Positions 49,550-58,353 of a stretch of 64,000 bases of DNA are shown here, piece by piece. The position numbers and the translations under genes are program-made. The notes beneath the pieces were generated by a model. It worked only from the letters and a program-made list of their open reading frames with translations, ran no database searches and was not told where the DNA came from. Location: NCBI RefSeq assembly GCF_022513635.1, contig NZ_JAKWBL010000004.1, positions 930,001 to 994,000 on the forward strand, in the 5' to 3' direction. Position 1 is the first letter of the stretch, and every line of letters starts with the position of its first letter. This DNA is from Paraniabella ginsengisoli (GTDB lineage Bacteria > Bacteroidota > Bacteroidia > Chitinophagales > Chitinophagaceae).

Positions 49550-50419
49550 GTGAAGAAACCTCAATATTTAACTATTTTTATATCTCTCGGAGTTCTGTGC
49601 ATTTTGTGGGCTTTTGGTAAAACAAAACCTGATGTTACTCAAGCTTCTCATGATGGTCATCAGCACGAACAGAATACTTCTCACTCAAATTCTACCACGC
49701 TAACATCTTCTTTTTCAATAGACAGCGTGCTTTCAATTGAAAAAGGAAAACTTGCTCCGCAAAATATTTCTACATTAGGGCAAATCGAATCTTCTGTTGA
49801 AAAATCAAACGGCAGCGAACAGAAATTACATGCATATCATCAACTTTCTCAATTTTGGAAGGAGCAGGGAAAGGCCTTTATTCCATACGCCTGGTATGTG
49901 GCTGAAGGAGCAAGGTTGGAAAATTCAGAAAAAAACCTCAATTTTGCAGGCCATTTGTTTTTGAACAATCTTCAGAATGTAGAAAACGAAGAGTTGGTAA
50001 GGTGGATGGGGCTACAGGCGAAGGATTTGTTTGAAAGGTCTTTAAAGTTGAATTCAGATAACGATTCAGCGAAAGTTGGTTTAGGAGCTACTTACATGTT
50101 TGGTGGTATTTCTAACGCGCCAATGGAGGGCATTAGCAAAATAAGGGAGGTTGTTGCGAAAGACAGTACTAACCTTTATGCACAAATGACTTTAGCAATG
50201 GGTTCGCTAATGAGCGGACAAACAGAAAAGGCCAGGGAGCGACTTGAAACAATTACGCGTCTTGATCCAAAAAATTTGCAGGCTATGTTGCTTCTTGCAG
50301 ACATTTACGAGAAGCAGGACAAAAAACAGGATGCAATAAAATATTATCAGAAAGCATTACCGCTTGTAAACGCTCATGCGGAAATGAAGACTGAGCTTGA
50401 AAAAGAATTAATGCTTTAA
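49550..50419 (+). CDS. membrane-anchored tetratricopeptide repeat protein
   Basis: About 289 residues from GTG 49550. It has one N-terminal membrane helix (YLTIFISLGVLCILWAFG), a His-rich linker (SHDGHQHEQNTSHSN), and TPR-like helical pairs in residues 140-285 (AKDLFERSLKLNSDNDSAKVGLGATYM, AKDSTNLYAQMTLAMGSLMSGQ, LDPKNLQAMLLLADIYEKQ, AIKYYQKALP). It probably scaffolds protein contacts at the membrane. It sits between HU and RNase G and is intact. Confidence 0.83.
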   Translation: MKKPQYLTIFISLGVLCILWAFGKTKPDVTQASHDGHQHEQNTSHSNSTTLTSSFSIDSVLSIEKGKLAPQNISTLGQIESSVEKSNGSEQKLHAYHQLSQFWKEQGKAFIPYAWYVAEGARLENSEKNLNFAGHLFLNNLQNVENEELVRWMGLQAKDLFERSLKLNSDNDSAKVGLGATYMFGGISNAPMEGISKIREVVAKDSTNLYAQMTLAMGSLMSGQTEKARERLETITRLDPKNLQAMLLLADIYEKQDKKQDAIKYYQKALPLVNAHAEMKTELEKELML

Positions 50420-50465
50420 AAAAGCAGAATTAACTATTATATTAACAAGATTTAAATTATCAACT

Positions 50466-50557
50466 ATGCCTTGCGGTAAAAAAAGAAAACGTCATAAAAT
50501 TGCAACTCACAAACGCAAAAAAAAAGACTGAGAAAAAACCGTCATAAAAAGAAATAA
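50466..50557 (+). CDS. tiny basic protein of the AURKAIP1/COX24 (mS38-like) type (one frameshift)
   Basis: The frame starts MPCGKKRKRHKIATHKRKKK and as written stops at 50531. Adding one base to the A-run 50517-50525 continues as RLRKNRHKKK with a stop at 50555-50557, about 30 residues. Very small Lys/Arg-rich proteins with this pattern carry the AURKAIP1/COX24 domain, related to the mitochondrial ribosomal protein mS38. A ribosomal role is therefore likely but inferred. It is preceded by AT-rich DNA and followed by a strong terminator. Confidence 0.7.
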
Positions 50558-50584
50558 GCATTTCTTTTTATAGAAAAATATTCT

Positions 50585-50622
50585 ACATAAAACCCCGTAG
50601 ATTCTTTTGCGGGGTTTTATGT
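50585..50622 (+). terminator. strong terminator after the small basic protein gene
   Basis: A 13-bp perfect stem ACATAAAACCCCG / CGGGGTTTTATGT with a 12-base loop. Its T-tract is part of the stem, so it can work on both strands. Confidence 0.88.
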
Positions 50623-50759
50623 AATTTATTCGTTTTCTAAATACTTTATCGTTATATGCATTTTTCCAGCCTTTAATGCCATATACCTTTTTGCCTGCAT
50701 TTATAACGCATAAAGTTGGTGAGGTTTACTTTTAAGGCATAGCCTATGTTCAGTATGTA

Positions 50760-52305
50760 ATGAATAAAGAAATTGTAATTAATGCCGCTCCTACCGGTGT
50801 GGAAATTGCTTTGTTAGAAGACAAAAAGCTGGTAGAGTTGCATAGCGAAAAAGCGATGGCCGCTTTGCTGTGGGTGATTTATACCTGGGTAAAGTAAAAA
50901 GGCTTATGCCTGGTTTGAATGCAGCTTTTATTGATGTAGGTTTTGAAAAAGATGCATTCCTGCATTATACCGATTTAAGCCCCTATGCTAAATCGTTATT
51001 GAAATTTACCAATTTAGCGATGTCAGCCACGGATGCGAATCCTGTTGATTTTTCCAAATTTGAAGTTGAACCTGAAATCGTCAAAACGGGAAAAATAAGT
51101 GAAGTTTTAAGCGGAAAGCCACATGTGTTGGTCCAGATTTTAAAGGAACCCATTGCTGCGAAAGGCCCACGTTTAAGTTGCGAGCTGTCTTTACCCGGCA
51201 GGTTTGTAGTAATAACCCCATTCAATAATATTGTAGCTGTTTCAAAAAAATCCATTCTTCTGAAGAAAGGAAGAGGCTACAGAAAATTATTGATGCGGTT
51301 AAACCCAAAAACTTCGGAGTAATTGTAAGAACGGCGGCTGAAGGAAAAAATACAGCCGAACTTTACGAAGACCTCGACAACCTGGTAAATATTTGGAAGA
51401 CAGTACAACAAAATTTAAGAGGCGCTGTAGCTCCTTCAAAAATTTTCAGCGAGCAAAATAAAACCAACAGTATTTTGCGCGATTTGTTAAGTGCAGACTA
51501 TAATCGTATTGTAACAAACGATAAGAATATTTTTACCGAAACCAAAAATTATATTCAACGAATTGCGCCCGAAAAAGCTGAAATTGTAAACCAGGCGCAA
51601 GGAAATGTATTTGACACTTTAGGCATCACTAAACAGGTTAAAGGCTCGTTTGGAAAAACCGTGACACTTAACAGTGGCGCTTATCTCATTATTGAGCATA
51701 CAGAGGCTTTGCATGTTATTGATGTAAACAGCGGATATAAAAGCGTAGGTAATAATCAGGAGCAAAATGCACTGGAAACAAACCTTGAAGCCGCTGCGGA
51801 AATTGCGAGACAATTAAGGCTCAGAGATATTGGCGGAATCATTGTTGTTGACTTTATTGACATGAAGCTTGCTGACAACAAAAAGAAGCTTTTCGACAAA
51901 ATGGAAGAGGTGATGACGGCTGACCGGGCAAAGCATTCTGTATTACCCATATCGAAATTTGGTTTAATGCAAATCACACGCCAACGCATGCGCCCTGAAG
52001 TAAACATTAATACCCAGGAAGTATGTCCGAGTTGTAATGGAAGCGGTAAAATATCTTCCACACTGGTGCTCGAAGATGAGATAGAAAAGAACTTGAGCTA
52101 CCTGATTACACACAAACACAAAAACCTGAAGTTAGTTGTACATCCTATTATGCAAGCCTATCTTACGAAAGGATTATGGTTTAGCAGTAAGCTAGCTAAA
52201 TGGAATAAGAAATTTGGCCAGAAAACAAGACTCGAAAAGGATACTTCCTACCAACTTACAGAGTATCATTTCTTTGATGCAAATGATGACGAGATAAAAT
52301 TTTAA
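50760..52305 (+). CDS. rng: ribonuclease E/G family endoribonuclease (two frameshifts)
   Basis: About 515 residues. It starts MNKEIVINAAPTGVEIALLE. After repair at 50848-50852 the S1-type domain follows (SDGRFAVGDLYLGKVKRLMPGLNAAFIDVGFEKDAF), then the RNase H-like/DNase I-like core (HVIDVNSGYKS, DIGGIIVVDFIDMK with the catalytic Asp residues) and the zinc-link CPSCNGSGK. The second break is at about 51255. It processes rRNA precursors and mRNA. It lacks the long C-terminal degradosome scaffold, as in RNase G. Confidence 0.93.
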
Positions 52306-52342
52306 AATAAAAAAACCTTGTATTAGCAAGGTTTTTTTATTT
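52305..52342. terminator. bidirectional terminator between RNase G and the 52341-52583 gene
   Basis: A 16-bp perfect stem (AAATAAAAAAACCTTG with CAAGGTTTTTTTATTT) and a TATTAG loop lie exactly between two convergent gene ends. Confidence 0.92.
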
Positions 52343-52583
52343 AATTTTTATTGATCAAAAATCTGAATGGTTTGAGCTGCTCATAACGAACAGCATCCAA
52401 TATTTTGTTTTTATTTGAAGTGATTCGATACCTGGTTACTAATTCATGAGCTTTACAGAAACCATCAATATTATCAACATAGGCAATTATATCATTGAGG
52501 CATTCAACCCGGATGTCTATAGCATCCGGATGAATAGCGTCATCTTTTATAACCAAAATGATATCTCTGCGATACTTACTCAT
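52341..52583 (-). CDS. small hypothetical protein
   Basis: An 80-residue protein starting MSKYRRDIILVIKDDAIHPD and ending LKPFRFLINKN. It has an even mix of charged and hydrophobic residues and no signal or membrane segment. It shares a terminator with RNase G, which supports a real transcript ending here. No family recognised. Confidence 0.6.
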   Translation of the reverse strand: MSKYRRDIILVIKDDAIHPDAIDIRVECLNDIIAYVDNIDGFCKAHELVTRYRITSNKNKILDAVRYEQLKPFRFLINKN

Positions 52584-52687
52584 TGTTTATGGGCTAATCG
52601 TAATTTGTGTAGTAGTAAATTTACTTTATTTTACAATTAATTGTTCTTAAAAGTTCATTTTTATATTAATTTTTTGATTAGCACTAC

Positions 52688-53787
52688 ATGTCGCCTACCA
52701 GGAAAATGAAGGTTTTGGTGGCTCCGCTAGACTGGGGCCTCGGTCACACCACCAGGTGCATCCCTATAATTACTGAATTATTAAAAAGGGGCGTTACTGT
52801 TATACTGGCAGGAAATGATACCCAAAAGAAAATTTTGTCTGAGTTTTTTCCGGAATGTCTCTTTTTGCCGCTCAAGGGTTATAATATAAAATATAGTAAC
52901 AGAGGTAGAGGGTTTATCTCGAAAATGATGCGTCAATTTCCCAATATTCTTTCAGCCATCAGAGCGGAGCACAAATGGTTAAGGGAAATAATAGCTATTC
53001 ATGGTATTAACGGCATCATTAGTGATAATCGGTTTGGATTGTATCAATCTGATCTTCCGTGTATTTTCATAACACATCAGTTACAAATAAAAACGGGCAT
53101 GGGACGATTAGCCGACATCATTTTACGGAACCTGAACTATAAAAAATAAATCGATTTACGACATGTTGGGTTCCCGATTTTGAAGGAACACCTAACCTTG
53201 CTGGTACGTTATCTCATCCTTCCGTCAAACCTAAAATCAGTACCTATTATATTGGACCTTTGTCCAGGGTGAAGAGTTATCCAAGCGTGACAAAGGATGA
53301 ATTCTTGCTTTTCGTACTTTCTGGCCCTGAGCCACAGCGGACCATTTTCGAACAAATGATTTTTGCCCAGGTTGAAAAAGAAGAATACTCAGCCGTGATA
53401 GTGCGTGGACTACCGCTAAATTCAGAAACACCTGTTATTAAAAACGCGATTATTAATAATCATTTGTCAAAAGAGAAATTAGAGAACCTGATGCAGCGCG
53501 CTAGATTTATTTTTTGCAGAAGCGGCTACAGCTCGGTTATGGATATTAATGCAATGATGCTAAAATCTATTTTGATACCAACACCGGGACAAACTGAACA
53601 GGAGTATCTCGGCAAATATCTTATGGAAAAAGGTTTTGCCGTTAGTGGCGAGCAAAAGGAATTTCGTGTACGCGATCTCTTGAGCAAGGCTTTACAATTT
53701 AACTACGATGGGTTTATAAAAACTGACGAACACTTATTATCAACTGCAATTGATGATTTTTTGCAAGTTTTGTGCAAACTGAATTAG
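52688..53787 (+). CDS. MurG-like glycosyltransferase (GT28-type) (one frameshift)
   Basis: About 366 residues. The N-terminal half starts with VLVAPLDWGLGHTTRCIPII, the glycine-rich acceptor-side loop of GT-B enzymes such as MurG and LpxB, followed by ELLKRGVTVILAGNDTQ. The C-terminal half has the donor-side region FLLFVLSGPEPQRTIFEQ, IFCRSGYSSVMDINAM and ILIPTPGQTEQEYLGKYL. A base added in the A-run 53141-53146 joins them. The sugar and acceptor are unknown. Confidence 0.85.
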
Positions 53788-53795
53788 CACCTGGC

Positions 53796-53890
53796 CTGAC
53801 CGTCTCGGTCTGACCAATAAATTGCAGAAGAATATGTAGGCTGATATATATTTTGCTGTACAAGCGAGCGTGGCAATACCGATGCCATTT
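53796..53890. repeat. composite dispersed repeat in a convergent gap
   Basis: CTGACCGTCTCGGTCTGACC (53796-53815, a near copy of 34691-34710) is followed by ATGTAGGCTGATATATA and GTACAAGCGAGCGTGGCAA, the reverse complement of the CCACGCTCGC variant at 40052. It lies between the convergent glycosyltransferase and DUF3078 genes. Confidence 0.75.
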
Positions 53891-53927
53891 GTTCATTGCC
53901 GGTAAATAAATTCAATATTGTACTGTA

Positions 53928-54854
53928 TTAAAATTTAACCAAAAAACCCAGTCCTAACATAGATTTAATTTGCGTAGCTGGTGAAGTATTGTTGGGACCA
54001 AATAATCGAGCATCATCATCGTATATCATATCCAGGCTGTAGGTAACAGTAAGGTATTTTGTGAGTTTCATATTAATAAGGTTCGTCCAATACAAGTCGA
54101 TGTTCTTAGGGCGCTCCAAATAATTAGAATAAAGATCTAACTTGCTTTTATAAGAGAACATTTTATTGATCTCTTTTAAATAATTAAGCGAGGCAAAAGC
54201 GCCAAACTCTGTTTTTACATGTTTACCCATATCTACACCATAAGATCCTGCAGCCGATAAGGAATCATTAGTAACAATGGTCCACCGAATAGTAGCGGGT
54301 GACAGAAACGCTGAAAACTCTTTATTAGGTTTCCACTCAAAACCGGGACTTAATAAAACATAAGCGGGGAAAGAAAATTGGAGCTAAGTGTGCGGTTGCC
54401 ATCGTCGTCGTAGGTATAACCTTTAAACATTTGAGAGCGGAAGTTAAACAACGCTCCAACATTCCATTTTTTACCGATTGCGTATCCGTATTTAGAAACC
54501 AGATCAATGCGGTCATCATTCTTTCTGCTTCCTAAGGATGTAGTATTTATATATCCGAGGTTTATATCAAGTGTATTATCCCAGCTATGTTTATTTTTTT
54601 GTAAAACGCATATACGCTAATGTTGCCATTAACCGCGAGCGAAAACTTATCGCCACCTGCAGCCCAGTTGCTTAAAGATCCTTGCGCAACATTTAATCCT
54701 ACAAAGCCTCCTTTTTTCCAAACTTTGTCTGTGGTATCGTTAGGATCTTTTTTAATGGTTCTTTCAGCATCTTTTTTAAACTTTTTACGGTCTCATCTTG
54801 AGAAGTTGCATGTAGACTCACTAAAATGAGGAGTGCAGAGAATATTCTTTTCAT
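53928..54854 (-). CDS. DUF3078 outer-membrane beta-barrel protein (three frameshifts)
   Basis: About 309 residues from ATG 54854 with signal peptide (MKRIFSALLILVSLHATSQ). The DUF3078 hallmark GGFVGLNVAQGSLSNWAAGG is followed by beta-strands (SWDNTLDINLGYINTTSLGS, GKKWNVGALFNFRSQMFKGY, FLSPATIRWTI) and a terminal Phe, as in outer-membrane barrels. Breaks are in A-runs near 54784 and 54600 and a C-run near 54370. No single reading frame covers more than a third of it. The function is unknown. Confidence 0.82.
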
Positions 54855-55629
54855 CTGTTTTGTTTTTTATGATTTTAGGTCAGATGGAATTCGCCACATA
54901 ATCATTGCTGCCAGATATGCAGAATGCTATGGCTCATTTCATAATGTTAGAGTTTTGCGCAAAAATAGGTATGTAAAGAAGAATATTTTATAAAATAAAA
55001 ATTATATTTGGCTACATGTGGGTTTCATATTCAGTTCTATATCACAAATGAAATAGGCTGGGGTGACAGGGGATAATAACCAGAGGAAAAAGTAAAGTGG
55101 AAGGGTAACACAAGGGGAAAAGAGCATAATCAGGAACTTTCGGGCAACAAAAAAACCTTTCCGCGGAAACGAAAAGGTTTTAATAAATGCTGTAGGGGAG
55201 GGGTCGAATCCGCCGCGGCGGACGGTTATCCGCAACACAAAGCGTAGCGTACCATCTTACGGCAACAAAAAAACCTTTCCGCGGAAACGAAAAGGTTTTA
55301 GTAAATGCTGTAGGGGAGGGGTCGAACCTCCACGAGGCGGTTAGCCGCAACACAAAGTTAGTGGTCAATCCTGGTCGGCCTGACGGTCGGCTCTATGCTG
55401 TGTTTATTCCGTGATCCTCACCCCCGAGACAAGAGGGCATGTCTGCCAAAAATTTCATCACCCCACAATTTTTAAGAACTTTGATTCCGCAGTACGGAAC
55501 TTTGTTAAGACAAAAATAAATATTCATGCCTATTCGTTCCAAATATTTTAATAAATTTTTTCAAAATATAGTATTTTTTCAATAAATTGCAATTATTGTT
55601 AGATTATATCAAATTTAAGCTGCTTATAT
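54855..55629. other. 775-bp gene-free region
   Basis: No convincing gene. 54855-55142 is AT-rich with nothing recognisable. 55143-55357 holds two tandem 118-bp-spaced repeat units. 55358-55629 contains CCG-CAGTA-CGG flanked by AACTTTG repeats and AT-rich DNA leading to the Lrp gene. Confidence 0.7.
55143..55357 (-). repeat. tandem direct repeat (118-bp period) with conserved hairpins
   Basis: Units begin at 55143 and 55261 with GGCAACAAAAAAACCTTTCC and continue through GCGGAAACGAAAAGGTTTTA, AATGCTGTAGGGGAGGGGTC, a hairpin and CCGCAACACAAAG. On the minus strand each unit ends in a terminator-like hairpin with a T-run. The middle hairpin differs in sequence but stays paired: TCCGCC-GC-GGCGGA in the first unit, CCTC-CAC-GAGG in the second. 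Confidence 0.85.
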
Positions 55630-56097
55630 ATGAATTCTAAATTAAATCTTGACCGCTTAGACTTACAAATTATCGAGCATATGATGGATGATGCTGAGAT
55701 ATCATATGCTGACTTAGGCAAGAAGCTTTTTGTTTCTGGCGGTACTATTCATGTGCGCATCAAAAAGCTACAGAAAGATGGTGTGGTGAAGGGCACACGT
55801 CTCAACCCCGATCTCAAACTGCTGGGGTATGATGTGATTGCTTTTATTGGTATTTACTTAAAGGAAAGTTCTTTGTATGATTCTGTTGCAAAAGAATTGC
55901 ATAAAATCAAAGAAATTGTACGATTAAATTATACTACAGGTAACTACAGCATGTTTGCTGAAATTGTTTGCAAGGACATTTCAGAGTTGAGAGTAGTGCT
56001 GCACGAAAAACTACAGAAAATAAAAGGTATTGAACGTACTGAAACTCTAATATCACTTGAAGAAAGTTTTTCCAGAAGTGTGAGAATTTTAGAGTGA
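55630..56097 (+). CDS. Lrp/AsnC family transcriptional regulator
   Basis: The 155-residue protein has the N-terminal HTH (LDRLDLQIIEHMMDDAEISYADLGKKLFVSGGTIHVRIKKLQKDG) and the C-terminal RAM domain (GYDVIAFIGIYLKESSLY ... TGNYSMFAEIVCKDISELRVVLHEKLQKIKGIERTETLISLEESF). These regulators usually sense amino acids and act as octamers. It is intact. The neighbours do not reveal its target. Confidence 0.92.
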   Translation: MNSKLNLDRLDLQIIEHMMDDAEISYADLGKKLFVSGGTIHVRIKKLQKDGVVKGTRLNPDLKLLGYDVIAFIGIYLKESSLYDSVAKELHKIKEIVRLNYTTGNYSMFAEIVCKDISELRVVLHEKLQKIKGIERTETLISLEESFSRSVRILE

Positions 56098-56119
56098 TAC
56101 TTTAATTTTTCTTTCGCGT

Positions 56120-58216
56120 TTACGCATCCAGCATCTTCAGGAATTCAGCTTCAGTAATGATTTTTACTGTGTTGAGTTTTTTTGCTTTATCAAGTTTACT
56201 ACCCGCATCTTCTCCTACTATCAGGTAATTTAATTTGGCGCTAACGCCACTTAATATCTTACCACCCTTCGCTTCTGCCATGGCTTCGGCATCACTTCTT
56301 TTTAAAGTGGGCAAACTGCCTGTAAATAAGAAAGTAACACCTGCAAGCTCGCCGCCACCATGCATTTGTTTCTTACTATTATTCATTTCAACACCCAAGC
56401 TTTCAAGTTCTTTCAGCATATTCATATTATCAGCATTGCTAAAAAATGAACAATGCTGCCAGCTACTTTGGGGCCGATGTCTTCAAGCGTTTGCAATTCT
56501 TCTTGTGTTAACTGTTTCAGATCGAGTAAATGATTCACTTTTTGTGCCAAAACCTTGGCGGTTGTTTCGCCTACAAAGCGTATTCCCAAAGCAAATATTA
56601 ACCGATGCAAAGGCTGATTTTTACTTTGCTCAATAGCATCTTTAAGTTTTTCAATTGATTTTGCACCAAAACCTTCAAGCTTGCCAATAGCATCAAAGTC
56701 GAGTTTGTAAATTCCGGGAATGTCTTTTAAAAGCCCCAGTTCAAAAAACTTTTTAATATTGGCTTCTCCAAATCCCTTAATATCCAACGCATCTTTACTA
56801 ACATAATGAATCATCCTTTCGGCAACTTGTGCGGGACATTCGATGTTTACACAACGCCAGGCCGCTTCACCTTCTTCTTTAAATAATTTGCTTTCGCAAA
56901 CAGGGCAATGATGAGGAAATTTAATTTTCTTTTCATCACCTGAACGCAGTTCTGCTAAAGGTTTTACAATATATGGGATTACATCGCCCGCACGTTCCAC
57001 CAATACTGTATCGCCAACCATTAAGTCTTTTTCCCGTATCACATCTTCGTTAAAAAGAGAGATGGAACTTACCGTAACGCCACCGATAAAAACCGGTTCA
57101 ATTTTGGCAACAGGAGTGATAGATCCGGTTCGCCCTACCTGATACTCCACATTCAATAATTTGCTGGTTCCTTGTCTGGCTTTAAATTTAAACGCCATCG
57201 CCCATCGTGGATGATGAGATGTCATACCTAATTGATCCTGCAAATCGAAGTCATTAACTTTTACTACCATTCCGTCTATCTCGTAAGGTAAATTATCTCT
57301 TTCCTCTTCAAATTCCAGGCAGTATTTTATCACCAAGTCAATACCATCAAAAACCCGCATTTCATTTACCGGGCTTTTAAAACCCAGTTCCCATAATAGT
57401 TTTAGAGACCCGGCATGAGTTTTTAATGCTTCGGGAATTTCTTTACCCGGAAGCAACGTGTAATCGCTTATGTGATAAACAAAAGCTTCAAGATTTCTTC
57501 TTCTTACTTCCTGCGGATCTTTAATGCGAAGTGTGCCTGCGGCTGCATTGCGAGGGTTGGCCAAGGGCGCTAATCCTTTTTCAATTAAAGCATCGTTGTA
57601 CTTTTTAAAACTGTTTTTGTTCATCAATACTTCACCCCTGATTTCCACCTGCTGTAGTCCGTAATCACTAAAGCGGGCAGAAAGTGGTAAAGAACGAATT
57701 TGCCTTACATTGGTTGTTACATCATCTCCTGCCACACCATTACCACGTGTTGCGCCACGTGTTAAAAAATCATTTTCATAAATTAGGGATATACTACCGC
57801 CGTCAAACTTAGGTTCAACACAGTAAGTGATGCTTTCGAGTTTGGAAAGTTGTCTTGCCTTCCTGTCAAAGTCTTTTAAATCAACTTCGTTATATGAATT
57901 ATCAAGAGATAGCATGGGCACCAGATGCGAGACGGTAACGAAATTGCCGGTAAGCTTTAGCTACGCGCTGGGTGGGCGAATCTTTTGTAATCCAATCTGG
58001 GTGGGCTTTTTCGGTGCGCTCCAGAAGCTTGAATAACTGATCGTACTCCCCATCAGCTATAAATGGGTCGCTTAAAACATAATATCTGTATTCATGAAAG
58101 CGCAAAGCCTGCCCTAATGCGTCGGTGTCTTCCTTAGATGAAAGTGTGTCGGAGTTTTCCTTTAAAAAAGTCTGGGTATCATTCTGCAATGCTATTGTAC
58201 TTTCTTTGCTATACAT
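56120..58216 (-). CDS. ligA: NAD-dependent DNA ligase (two frameshifts)
   Basis: About 698 residues. Domain Ia has the NMN-binding [19 protein letters not shown], and the adenylation motif is [10 protein letters not shown] (nucleophile Lys). Other features are [26 protein letters not shown] and [12 protein letters not shown], the OB fold, the zinc finger ([12 protein letters not shown] ... CVNIECPAQ), HhH repeats and a C-terminal BRCT domain ([12 protein letters not shown] ... [18 protein letters not shown]). It seals nicks in replication. The breaks are near 57956 (apparently an extra base) and at the A-run 56441-56446. Confidence 0.95.
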
Positions 58217-58353
58217 ATTTTTAAACAGATAAAATTGCTATCAAAAATACACAAACGTCATCATAAAAATTTATTCATAAATGATAAAGTGCAAACATTA
58301 AAAAGTCGCTCCAGGCGGCCTTTTACAAATTATAACAATCGGCAAACTTTCCT

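Noticed and set aside
55315-55340. tRNA gene suggested by the T-arm-like hairpin on the minus strand
   Set aside because: No matching acceptor 5' strand, D-arm or anticodon arm lies at the right distances upstream; only the T-arm-like hairpin is present.
55002-55368. Two similar short minus-strand frames containing the stretch FSFPRKGFFVA
   Set aside because: They are translations of the two tandem repeat units; their likeness comes from the DNA repeat, and they lack plausible starts.
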